The notes under the pieces are model-generated. The model was not told where the DNA came from, searched no databases, and saw nothing but the letters and a program-made list of their open reading frames with translations. The position numbers were made by a program, and so were the translations under genes. A stretch of 64,000 nt of DNA. Source: Gryganskiella cystojenkinii (taxonomy: Eukaryota; Mortierellomycota; Mortierellomycetes; Mortierellales; Mortierellaceae). Position 1 is the first letter of the stretch; every line of letters begins with the position of its first letter. Shown piece by piece: positions 1-10,601 of the stretch. The stretch is from contig JAAAIG010000047.1 in NCBI GenBank assembly GCA_015852425.1, forward strand, positions 21,884 to 85,883. Direction: 5' to 3'.

Positions 1-1777
1 CTTGGTAGCTAGGGGAATGTGCGAAATGGCTTCGTAAGTATCATGCTCCAGTTCCAATGATGACTGATACTCGAACTCTTTGAGGATAATTCGCATGACA
101 CTGTCAATATCTCCGACAGCGTTAATGAGATCTAGAGCGAGAGGATGTTAGAAGTCAGCAGCGAACGTGAGATGTTTATAATAAACATGCGTGTTACAAT
201 CGTTGACATTTTGCGCATACGGAAGGGGAAAATCTTGCTCAGTTTCAGGAGGCAAGAGTAATGGTCCTTGAAGATCTGGTATCTGGCACGAATTAACTAT
301 TGAAGCAGCGATAATAACATGTTAGCTGTAGATTCTTTCTATACCGGGTCCACATCCCGCAATATCGAGAGTATATATTTTAAACGTACTGCTTCATCGT
401 AGTCGGTGACGCGCTCCTCCATGATCTCCCCTTTGCCAGACCGCATAACCTGGGCGTTATGCTCCTTGATGAGTTGGCCCCGCATCAACTGGCGTCCCAA
501 CGAGATCTCTTCGTCAACATAGAGGACACAGATTCGGAAAGTAGGTCGAGGAAAGTGATCTTTGAAGGGTGTTTGTTTGTACTCCCGTCTCAACTCGTGC
601 ATCCTCTCATGCAACAACTTGAGACACTCAACCTGGACCTCGCTTCTTGGGAATCCATCGACCAGGACACCGACCTCCGGCTCACAGTCCAGTAGGGCAT
701 GAAGCAGGTTTTCGACAACTTTGCCATCACTGATCATAAGTCCCTTGTTGATCAAGTCTTTGCACTCGGGAGTGGAAAGCAGGGAGGACATGGAGATGGA
801 AGGGTTCGTGATGCCTCGTGCGCGCAAGATGGCAGGGGTGTGAGTTCCTTTGCCTGATCCAGGTGCACCCATGAGCCAAATGATCTCCTTGGGGAACCGC
901 ATGTTGTCTCTACCATGGATATCCTGTACGTTTTTGAAGGCTTGATTGAAGATGAGCTTCGCGTCTTTGATCTCGGATATTCTATGTAAAGGAGGGCAAA
1001 GGACAGTAATTAGCGCATGATGTCATTGAGGCCAAAACCAAAAACAAAAAAAAAAAAAAAAGACAAAAGGTAAAAAGGTGACCAGATCAAATGAACAAAA
1101 ATAATCATAAAATGGGCACACAGGCCAGTGAGCCTGAGCCCCGATGGCGGTGAACGATATGAATAAGACATCAAAAGGCGATGCGAAAGGGAAAACAAGA
1201 GGTATCCTCGTTGGCAGCTCGAGTCCAAATTGTTTTGGCCTTGCAGGGTTCTTTTTCCAATCAACATTCAGGAACAAGGGGCGAATCAACACGGGGTGGG
1301 GTTTATGAGACGAAATAACGACCGGTTACCTTTTTTCTTGCTTCTCCTTCTGGGCAACTGTATCGTTCATGGTCTCTTCTTGTGCTGCCGCCGCTGCTAA
1401 TGCCGGGGCTATAGGAGACCATCATCAAGAGGATAGAAAACCACTCGACGAGTTAGCATAAGAAGATCTTCAAAATGTCGGTGAATGGAACTGAACTTTA
1501 GGCAGCATCTATGACCAAATGTACCTTGGTTGATGTTGGTCTTTTCATTATTAGTGGGCAAGGACAGAGTTGTGTAGTGTCGAAGAGCGCCAGCAGTGAT
1601 TCTCGATACGTCGGAAGGGAGATGAGTCTTTTTGGGAGTGAATGCCATCGTGGTCGAGCCAGGACTTGAACTGACGAAACATAGCTTTCGCGAGACAGTC
1701 AGGGGTGGAAGCGAGGCATTGAATCTAGGCAAATGGATGGCTTGTTTTGCCGCCTGTCTTGCGGAAGAGGGGATCAT
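1..1777 (-). CDS. Adenylate-kinase-like nucleoside monophosphate kinase, probably mitochondrial (3' end outside window)
   Basis: The model is complement(join(<1..131, 221..296, 390..981, 1331..1408, 1525..1777)). The ATG at 1777 opens a Ser/Arg/Lys-rich stretch almost free of acidic residues, which looks like a mitochondrial presequence. The third exon carries the P-loop GAPGSGKGT, the NMP-binding region and the VDGFPRS motif of adenylate/UMP-CMP kinases, which transfer phosphate from ATP to a nucleoside monophosphate. The open frame of that exon runs on to a stop at 339, but GTACGT at 389 is the better end: splicing there restores RVTDYDEA-LIRARYQIFKDHY. The next exons add FPFHLINAVGDID and EFEYQSSLEL, a conserved C-terminal part beyond the kinase fold that I recall from related nucleotide kinases. 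The gene continues past base 1, so its length is unknown. The substrate nucleotide is not decided by the sequence. Confidence 0.82.
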
Positions 1778-1960
1778 TATTGATGGAATGTAATGCATGA
1801 GATGTGATATGAGTGAGTGAATGAGTGGGATGAATATGAGTTGAGGAGCGAAAGAAGAAGAAGTAGGGCTGGGTGAAGACGAAAATAACGAGAAGAAAGG
1901 GGTCCCATCTGAATTATTGGACACAGGAGGGTCCTGCAGCCTAATTTATTGTTTTTGCTT

Positions 1961-3294
1961 TCACAGTTTCGAGACGTTCTTGACCTGCAAAACCAATTTG
2001 CCAAACTGACTTCCCGTCTTCATCACCTCAAAGGCCTCCTCTGCCGACTCGAGACCCTGCCAGACCTGGCTGACCACAGGGCGTAGTTTGTGTTTTGACA
2101 CATACCGAAGCATCTCTTCAAACTCCAGGCGAGATCCCTAGGTAGAACGGGAAAATGACATTTCGCTCTCTCGTAAGCAAACAAAATACAAAACTTGAAC
2201 ATGGACTTTGCTTTCGACACTAAGCACTTACCATCGTAGATCCCTTCACCTCGATATTGCGCAATACTGCTGCCATGGTGTAGTCAACTTTGGGCTTTAC
2301 CGTCATTCCATACGAGACAATGATTCCGCCCAGTCGAAGGATCTGAGTGAAAGTCTTGAAGCCGTCGCCGCCAGCGCCATCAATCACCACGTCAAACAAA
2401 TCTCCTCCTGCCGCGCGCTGCAAGTTGGAACCCCACTTCTCATCCTTGTAGTTCACCCCGCCTCGGGCACCGAGACGCACTGCGTTTATGATCTTGTTGT
2501 CATCCGAGGAGGTCACATACACGTTTGCTCCCGTCGCAACACAGAAAGCCAGGGCCATCAAGGCAACACCGCCACCTGTTGAATGAAAATGAAATACGCA
2601 TATGGTAAGACCACAAAATTGCAAGGTCATGTTCGCCTAAAAAAACTGACATAGACTCACCAATGCCTGTGATCAGCACATTCTGGTCCTTGGACACCAA
2701 ACCCTTGGTGAACACTGCGCGGTATGCAGTCAGACCAGCTAGAGGCAATGCCGCTGCTTCCGCATCTGTCAAATGCGCCGGTGCCTTGAAGAGATCTTCC
2801 TGCTGTGACACGTAGTACTCGGCAAAGACGCCCCCAGCATGGCCTCCTCCAAGGATGTAGTAGGCCTCCTCAGGTCCACGAGGATCCTTAGTCCAGCCCA
2901 TGGAGGGCATGATGACGACACGATCGCCAACTTTGTGCTTCGACCCGGTGCTTGATGCGTTCACTTCTGTGACTCTGCCGACGCCATCGGCTCCCAAAAT
3001 TGAGCCGAAGATAATGCCCTACGGACAACAAGAACAATAACATCGACAAACACCAATCGACCGTAAGAAAGCAAGCAGTAGGAGTAATGGGGAATATACA
3101 GAGATGAAGATGGTATCAGGACATACTGGGTATTGACCCTTGCGGATCCACAGCTCGCGGTGGTTGAACGAAACAGCTTGGATTTCAATCAATGCCTGAT
3201 CCGCGCCTAAGTCAGCAGGTTTAGCCACTTCGACAAGAGTGGCGCTGTGGTAGGTTGGTTTGGTCGACGTTTGTTCAACAATAATGGCCTTCAT
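1961..3294 (-). CDS. Zinc-less MDR-family quinone oxidoreductase / alcohol dehydrogenase-like protein
   Basis: The model is complement(join(1961..2137, 2232..2575, 2661..3018, 3127..3294)), 348 residues. It is a medium-chain dehydrogenase/reductase: a GroES-like N-terminal half (GADGVGRVTEVN, KVGDRVVIMP) followed by a Rossmann NAD(P)-binding half (VLITGIGGGVALMALAF, LGARGGVNY) and a C-terminal HKLRPVVSQVW segment. The usual catalytic zinc ligands are absent: the N-terminal segment reads VSFNHRELW with no Cys, and no GHE motif follows. A quinone- or enone-reductase-like activity is therefore more likely than a classical zinc alcohol dehydrogenase. The substrate cannot be told. The stop is 183 nt upstream of the start of the adenylate-kinase-like gene on the same strand. 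Confidence 0.85.
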
Positions 3295-3531
3295 GTTTGA
3301 GTGTTAATTGGAAGTGTTAATTGAAAGACTGTGCTAAAAACAATAGAAAGGGAAGAAAAGAAAAAAAATAAAAAGTCGATTGTTGAAATGGAAAATAAAA
3401 CGAAAAGTAAATGACAAATGGAAAAAAGTGACCCCATCTCTATGTCGAAACCTTGAATGGCTTCGAACCCGATTTTCGATCAAATTTCGTTTTATTTGCT
3501 GAAGTCAAATCAAGTGAGGTCGCAAGTTGGT

Positions 3532-3586
<55 letters not shown>

Positions 3587-3693
3587 TGTACAAGTGTATG
3601 GTGTAGATAATGGGAGAAAAAAAAATATGCCAAACTTATATGCACTTTTTCATGTTTTGCCTTGAAAAGAAACGGCAGTAAAGGGGAATCACA
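3295..3693. other. Intergenic spacer with GA microsatellite
   Basis: The spacer holds the promoter side of the MDR gene (near 3295) and the 3' flank of the membrane-protein gene (ending at 3694). A/T-rich sequence surrounds a long pure GA tract. No coding sequence is evident. Confidence 0.6.
3535..3582. repeat. (GA)24 microsatellite
   Basis: There are forty-eight bases of uninterrupted GA dinucleotide, about 240 bases upstream of the MDR gene start. Purine-only tracts of this kind are length-polymorphic. Shorter GA runs occur near 5476, 28620 and 33176. Confidence 0.95.
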
Positions 3694-5035
3694 TTAGTGG
3701 ACCAGAGCCTTCTTCTCCTCGTCATCAAAGGCAGTCTTCTCGTCAATGACTGCGACCTGGACGAACTCTGCCTCTTCCTCTTGCTGCTGCACCTTGGCGT
3801 AGGCCTGCTGGCGGCGCAACTCGCGGCGCTTCTGGACCAGAGCACGGAGGGAGGTAGCAGAGAAGACAAACATGCAGATGGCCACGAGTCCAGCGCCAAC
3901 GAAAGCGGGCCAGTTCAAGGAATGGAACCACTCATCGATCGACTTCATGGCCTCTTCAAAGTCTTGCTGAGCCTGCTCACCGCAGCTCTTTGCGTTGTTG
4001 CCGAAGGGCAGGGGGGTGTACGATCCAAGGGATCCATCGGCCATGATCTCGATGACTTGTTGCGCGGCATCCGTCTGGGCAATCTCGAGACCGTTCACCT
4101 CGACAATAGTTTCTTGGAGGGTCACGCGGCGGACAATGGAACCATCCTCAGCGGTGACAAACTCGGTCGAGGCCGTGACCTGGACGGTGACCAGACCCTT
4201 GTCAAAGGCGTTCATCAGGTCATCCACGGGGGTCTCGGGATCGAGGGCCGGGCCAACGATGACGGCAGCCTCGACGTTGACAGTGACCGTGATGGGTTCC
4301 TCGGCTTGTTCTTGGGTCTCCAAGGGCAGACGAACCTTGTTCATCAGGATCTGATTGATTGATAGTTCATAAATGATATGGAGAAAAGAAAGGAGCGGCG
4401 TGCGAGGGGGTGGGTGGGGGTTAATTTAATATCAATCACTCATAAAAAATTGAAACGTAAAAATAGGGACCGATATCAACACGGTCATCTCTGTCTCTGC
4501 CTCTGTCCCCCTTCTCACTCCCTCTCAGTTTATCTCCAGCTCACAGCCCGTATTAGCCAAAACAAAACTAACAGTTCCTCTCGCTCGTTACCTCATGGTC
4601 TTGGACATCGAAGTCAAAGGCGACAGACATGATACGCTCAGCCAAGAAGGTGCCATCGTCCGCAAGAAGGTCGTCAGTGCGCTGGACTGTGACCACGAAC
4701 GTGTCCATGTTGGGTTTGGTGTGGACCTCCTTGACTTCAAGCTCTGTGTCAGAGACATCGACCAGGCGCTTGTCCACTTCCTGAGCAGAAACAAGGACTG
4801 ATAACAAAAAAAAAAAGTGAGCAAAGGGGAGTTCATTCAGTGTGTGATTGGTCTTTGTAAAGAGTTAGGGGGAGCATAAAAGACAACAAAAAAAAAGCGA
4901 GTTGGTGGTAGTAGGAAAGGACAGGAGGCGGGAAAAGAAAAGGAGGGGTTGTGTGGTGCAGTGCAGTGGGAACATGGGTGGACATTGCTTACCAGTCAAG
5001 GCCAAGAGGGCCGTTGCGATGGAAAACAGCTTCAT
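3694..5035 (-). CDS. Orphan type I membrane protein with cleavable signal peptide
   Basis: The model is complement(join(3694..4350, 4592..4797, 4993..5035)), 301 residues. The ATG at 5035 opens a short signal peptide (MKLFSIATALLALT, then VLVSA before Gln after splicing), so cleavage after VSA is likely. The region that follows is acidic and rich in Val/Thr/Asp with no family I recognise. A single membrane helix follows near residues 230-255 (WPAFVGAGLVAICMFVF), then a basic and acidic tail (RRELRRQQAYAK..., EEEAEF). This predicts a type I topology with about 205 residues outside or in the lumen and a tail of about 45 in the cytosol. There are two Cys, one in the membrane helix and one just before the stem. 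The function is unknown. Confidence 0.75.
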
Positions 5036-5845
5036 GAAGAGTGCAGTGTTTGTGAGTTAAAGGGAGGGGGTTCGTTACAGGGATACTTGGAGGGAAAGAG
5101 GAAGGAAGTAAAGGAAAAAAAAAATGACGAGTGGGTAAATGGTGAGTGGGCGTGCTGATGAAAATGAATGAAAAATGGAAAAGAAAAAAAGGGACCTTTT
5201 GGGTCCTTTTTTTTCTCTATCTTTCGTCACCACCCCGCACTGCCTCCTTCCTTTTTCTGAGCTGCGCCAAGGCATCTCTCGTTAGAACAATGATACGTGG
5301 TGTCAACAAAATGCGTTCATATGCAGGGCACGTGACTTTTGGACCAATCATCTTTGACCTCCTGACAGCTAGACTGCCGTACGTTTTTTTGGTTGCCTTG
5401 GCCGAGGAGAGAGAGACGTTGACTCCTCTTGGCTTGAATGGGAATGATTTTCCCAGGGGAAACAGAAAGAGAAACAGAGAGAGAGAGAGAGAGCAACGTC
5501 AAAGAATAGGTTCTGGTTCGTCCCAACAGCTGTTACATCCTTTCCTGTCTACTCCTCGCCTTTAAACTGTTTCCGCCTCTTGCCCTTTTCCCGTGCCCTA
5601 TTTTCGCAACAGTGAGCAGCTGTCGGAGGGGTCATCTGTGTCCTGTGCTTTTTATGAATTTTGTGCAACACAATCTTTTCTTTCATATGAGTCCATATTT
5701 CTCCGCCTGTTGCCGCTTTCTTGACCATTGACGAGATTATTTTCATCCTAACTGCAAGTGTGTCGGCTTTTTTTTTTATTCATTTTTTGAAAAACAGTAA
5801 TATTGCTGTCAGTTGCCAGAAAAAAAAGAGAGTACAGTGGTAAAC
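5036..5845. other. Intergenic spacer with one CACGTG site
   Basis: The spacer is the upstream region of the type I membrane-protein gene plus the 3' flank of the next minus-strand gene. It contains GA-rich runs (about 5476-5493) and a CACGTG palindrome at 5329-5334 in the context GGGCACGTGA. The 139-codon open frame across 5146-5565 has low-complexity composition, and I do not regard it as a gene. Confidence 0.5.
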
Positions 5846-6760
5846 CTAATGAGCTGGAGCAGTAGCGGTTCTCTCAGTAGGTACGCTAACGACAATGTCC
5901 TCAAGGTCAACCTCGCGACCTTCCTCGTCCATTTTCTTGGTCTGTTGTGCAACCTCCTCTGCATAGTCGTCAGCTTCCTCACGCTCCATAAAAACTTCCT
6001 TGACCATGTCGAGGTAGGACTTTGTCGGGGGCTGAGACCACTTCTTGTCCAGGGCCTTGGCCATCTCTCCGAGGTTTACGCCATTTTTGGCATACATCCT
6101 GTACAAAGGCTCGATCTCTGCATCGTATTTCGGCTGTTCAGGTCGGATCTCCAATCGGTAACGTTCCAGGGTCGGATCCGAACGGTAGAAGGACTGGTAA
6201 TATTGTGTCCAGGTCAGGTCGGGGTTTGGGTAGGGCAGCAGATCAAAGACAAGATCGACCTTTGGTGCGAGGGGGTCTCCTGCAGGGCGATCGTAAAATA
6301 GGACAGCGTGAACAGTTTTGGACGGCCCAACGGTCCTGAACCATTCCAGGATCTCTGCCTTGGTGCCGATAAAGACAAAGGTCGAAGTGTGGCCGAGCGA
6401 GAGCGAGATCTTGTCTCCGAGCATGGGCGGCGTTATGATTCTCTTGTCGCCGGGGACATCACCTTTTTGGGATTAAAAAAAAAGAGAAGAGACATGTCAG
6501 CAAATCAGCATAGAGATGTAATTTTGAGAAGTCTGGTTCTGTTTTGGTCGGTAAGAGTGCAGCGGGGGTACGCGTCCATCACAATATCCATGTTTGTGTC
6601 TTGTGAGTAAGTGACTGAGCGAGCGGGTGAGAGAGAAAGTTTCCCACGCGAGCACAGACGTTCTGCCGGGTGACTGAAAAAGTACAGCATGAAAAGGATT
6701 GAGGAGGAAAGAAGCAGGCTGAAGCATACTCATGGCATAGCCGTATTTGAAGGAGGTCAT
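5846..6760 (-). CDS. Uncharacterised soluble acidic protein
   Basis: The model is complement(join(5846..6462, 6730..6760)), 215 residues. The first exon is only 31 nt (MTSFKYGYAM plus one base), and splicing at GTATGC and AAAAAG gives SDVPGDKRIITPP. The central part is aromatic and proline-rich (LPYPNPDLTWTQYYQSFY), and the C-terminal third is strongly acidic and probably helical. No signal peptide or membrane helix is visible. I do not recognise the family. It is divergent from the beta-adaptin gene across 480 nt. The 267-nt intron is long for this window, so an extra exon cannot be excluded. Confidence 0.6.
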
Positions 6761-7240
6761 TATAGAAATGAAGAGCCAGGAAAGAGGAAACTGAGGAATG
6801 AGAGAGAAAGGGGAGGATTGGGAAGGACTAGGGAGGGTATTGGTATTGGTTGATTAATGTGGCGAACATCATGAGAAAAAAAAAAGAGCCACGACGTACA
6901 AAGTTGACACCACTTGACCTGCAAAAGGGGTCTTCTGAGGCAGCGGGCACGTGATCCATCCATATCACATGATTCAAATGAACCCAATCCAGGGATGAAC
7001 AGTGATGATGACTGACATCCTTCTTTTTCTCCTTCTCCATTACCCCTCTTTCTCGAGCAGAGACCCCTTCGTAGACAATCAGTTGCGTTCCTTCCTTCCG
7101 CTGTCACCAACCTCACAACACAACCAGCGACTGACCTCTGTTCCTTGACATCGTCGTCTTTTTCACCCCGGTCTTATCATCATCCTCTTCATCGCGCATC
7201 ACCCAAAGCACCCATATATCCTCTGTAGTCAACAGATCCC
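6761..7240. promoter_or_regulatory. Divergent promoter region between the orphan gene and beta-adaptin
   Basis: The 480 nt lie between two divergent start codons. They contain a CACGTG at 6948-6953 in the same GGGCACGTGA context as at 5329. The last 200 bases before 7241 are pyrimidine-rich, as is common before fungal transcription starts. No coding sequence is supported. Confidence 0.5.
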
Positions 7241-10200
7241 ATGGACGTGTTCTCTAAGCCAAAGTTCTTTACCAACAGCTCCAGGGGTACTTTTTGTTCA
7301 ATTTATCGTCATCATTGCCATCATATCATCATCACTTTCACGTCATCATCATCATCTCTTTGACAAGATCCATTTTCCTTTGACGAATACTCACACACCA
7401 ATCGTTCCCTTTAAATTCTCTCGATAGGCGAGAATGCCGAGTTACTGGTCGAGCTCAACAGCGAATATCGCGAGCGACGCAAGGATGCAGTCAAGAGAGT
7501 GATTGCCAATATGACTGTTGGCAAGGACGTCTCCTCTCTGTTCCCTCAAGTCGTCAAGAACATGCAGACAGAGGATCTGGAGATGGTAAAAGTCCACGTT
7601 CACTGCATCATCTCTGGAAAAGAAAATCATTGTTAATGCTAACAATCAATTTTAATATTTATCCCATTAGAAAAAACTCGTGTATCTTTACCTTATGAAC
7701 TATGCAAAGTCCAACCCCGACCTCGTTATCTTGGCCGTCAATACATTCGTCAGAGTAAGCAGCAGAAAGTTGTCGCTAAAAAAAAAAGAGAAAAAGATAG
7801 ATTGAAACGTGGCGCAATTCTCCGAAAAAGAGTTGGCTCCTTACCCTCGACTTTCTCTTTTCCATTAGGACACGGATCATTTGAACCCTTTGATTCGAGC
7901 TTTGGCGATCCGTACAATGGGGTGCATCCGTGTCGACAAGATCCTCGATCATGTCTGCGAACCCCTCAAGAAATGTTTGCAGGACGATAACCCCTACGTC
8001 CGCAAGACCGCCGCCTTGGCCGTCGCCAAGCTCTGGGATCTGGATCAGGAAAGGGCTCGCGAGAACGGATTCGTGGAAATCCTTCAGGAACTCTTGTCGG
8101 ATTCGACCCCCATGGTCGTCGCCAACGCTGTCACGGCCCTGGCAGAGATGCAAGAGTCGGCCTCGATCGACGGCGGCGGGGATGTCTTTGTGGTCAACGT
8201 CGTAACAATGAACAAAATGCTGGCCGCCCTGAACGAGTGCACGGAATGGGGCCAGATTGCTGTCTTGACCTCATTGGCAGAATATCGTCCTGTGGATTCT
8301 AAAGAGGCCGAGAGTATCTGTGAACGCGTTGTCCCCAGATTATCGCACGCGAACGGATCTGTCGTCTTGTCCTCTATCCGTGTCATCATGATGTACCTGC
8401 GATACCTTAAGAACGATGACTTTATCAAGGCTCTCATCAAGAAGATGTCGCCACCTCTCGGTAAGCAGAACAACAGTTGACGTTTAGATCTGCTATGCGA
8501 CGGACTGAATACTAATTTAAGTGCATCTCATATTATCAAATTATAGTCTCGCTCTTGGCTTCACCGCCTGAGGTGCAATACGTCGCGCTGAGAAACATCA
8601 ACCTGATCTTACAGAAGCGTCCTGATATTCTGCAGAATGATGTCAGAGTCTTCTTCTGCAAATACAACGATCCCCCATACGTCAAGCGCGAGAAGCTCGA
8701 GATCATCATCAAACTTTCGAACGGCCGAAACATTGACCAGGTCCTTTCCGAGTTGAAGGAGTAAGTTCGAACGAGTTCACGAGCCATTCAAATGTACCTG
8801 AATATGCGGAAACGTACTCTAACCGCTATTTTCTCCGCAGGTACGCTTCCGAGGTTGATGTCGACTTTGTGCGCAAGGCTGTCCGTGCCATTGGACGATG
8901 CGCAATCATGATTGATGAGGCATCGGAAAGATGCGTCAATGTGCTCTTGGATCTTATCAACACCAAAGTCAACTATGTTGTGCAGGAGGCTATCATTGTT
9001 ATCAAGGTAACTTTAGGCGCACAAATTGGAAATATTGCTGTTTTTGGTACTAGTTTGCCATGAGACTAAACAACAGGAATGTTCACCACAACTTGCGACG
9101 ATAGGACATTTTCCGCAAGTACCCTCAGAGATACGAGGCCATCATCCCTACGTTATGCCAGAACCTGGATTCTCTTGATGAGCCCGAAGCCAAGGGATCT
9201 TTGATCTGGATTTTGGGAGAATACGCAGAGAGGATCGAGAACGCTGTCGAGTTGATCGAGTCCTTCCTGGAGACGTTCTTGGAGGAAAATTCTCAGGTTC
9301 AGTTACAGCTTTTGACCGCCACTGTAAAGTTGTTCTTGAAAAAGCCCTCGAAATCCCAGGAATTGGTCCACAGAGTTCTTCAGACGGCCACGCAAGAGAT
9401 TGACAACCCAGATACCCGCGATCGTGCCTATGTTTACTGGAGATTGCTTTCCACAGATCCTCAGGCGGCCAAGGCTGTGGTCTTATCGGAGAAACCCCCC
9501 ATTTCAGTTGAGTCTGGTAGTGGAATCGGGTCCGGCTCCGGCCGTGGACCCAGCAATGGATTGGCAGGCGTGAGCAGGATCGCCCCTGGTTTGTTGGATG
9601 AATTGATCTGCAACATTTCCACTCTCGCCTCTGTTTACCATAAGCCACCAAGAGCTTTCTTGGGCAATAAGGCCTTCAGTGCAGATGCCGTCCGCAAGGC
9701 TGCTGTGGCAGAGTAGGTTTCAATGGGGATTGTATGTCTTATGAAAGTATACTGTGCATCTAACTTGGTGATTCTAATGACACAATTTTCATTTTTAAAT
9801 AGTGCAAGAGATGAAGAACAGATTGCCGGAGAAGACGTTACTGTCCAACAGGGCTCAGGCGGAGCTGCGCCTAAGAATGCTATGGCGGATCTTTTGGATT
9901 TGGATTTCGGATCTTCTGAACCTCAACAACAACCCATGTACAACTCGCCCCCAGTCTCTGGAAACAGGGCACCAGCAGGTTATAACGCAGATCTGTTTGA
10001 CATGTCATCAGATATGGGAGACAACACTGGTGCTTTCGGTGGCATGAACGGACTCCATAACAGTGCTAACGGCGGAAACACGTCTTCTGCCTCTAACAAC
10101 AACGGCAACAGTAACAGCGCTGGTAACCTCTTTGGTGATCTTGGAGGATTTGGAGGATTTGGACAGTCGCCACCAACGGCTCAACAACAGCAACAGCAGC

Positions 10201-10256
10201 CAAAACCCGCCAGTGCGCAATCATCGACAGTAAACGATCTTTTGGACCTGTTCTAG
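7241..10256 (+). CDS. AP-1/AP-2 complex beta-adaptin, ear-less fungal type
   Basis: The model is join(7241..7286, 7428..7585, 7671..7754, 7869..8460, 8547..8760, 8841..9006, 9105..9712, 9803..10256), 773 residues. The N-terminal trunk is an armadillo/HEAT solenoid matching large beta-adaptins ([61 protein letters not shown]). After the trunk ([20 protein letters not shown]) comes a Gly/Asn/Gln-rich hinge with a clathrin-box-like LLDLDF and a C-terminal NDLLDLF. There is no appendage (ear) domain, as in yeast Apl1/Apl2 and unlike the roughly 940-residue animal proteins. The product should link cargo-binding adaptor cores to clathrin at the trans-Golgi/endosomes or plasma membrane. I cannot assign AP-1 versus AP-2 from sequence alone. 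Confidence 0.93.
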
Positions 10257-10601
10257 TGCAATTTAGCAAGATAAGACACCTCAATTAAAGACGCCTCAAA
10301 GCCCCAAAAAGAAAAAAGAGAGAAATAATGAACAGTGACCAGGTTGTTTTTGTGCGGTGGATAATGGGTTCATGACTATTCTTTGGGCATGTTTATCCGT
10401 GATAATGCAAAGTATTGGATTCTTTCAGGACAGAGTGGAATGTCACCCCCTTTTCAATGTTCGAAATGTTGGCCTATTTTCAAGAATCGACCTACCCACG
10501 TTTTCTTTTCCCCCAAAAAAATCTCACTTTTTCATTCTCTCTCGGGCCACCCTTGGCTACTTCAACTTCTTTTTGTCAACTGACAGGAAACAATAAAAGG
10601 A
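10257..10601. other. Spacer between beta-adaptin and DOMON gene
   Basis: The 345 nt hold the 3' flank of beta-adaptin and the upstream region of the DOMON gene. A C/T-rich patch lies around 10500-10570. I see no gene in it. Confidence 0.5.

Noticed and set aside
339..389. C-terminal extension of the adenylate-kinase exon up to the stop at 339
   Set aside because: GTACGT at 389 and the next exon restore the family sequence, so this stretch is intron.
1409..1924. Reading the 171-codon frame as the start of the adenylate-kinase-like gene with a long N-terminus
   Set aside because: The frame opens far upstream in Ser/Pro-rich sequence and reads through the GTACAT donor at 1524. The ATG at 1777 gives a sensible presequence.
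3697..4362. 221-codon plus-strand open frame opposite the type I membrane protein
   Set aside because: The minus frame has a signal peptide joined in frame through two good introns and a membrane helix; the plus frame has neither.
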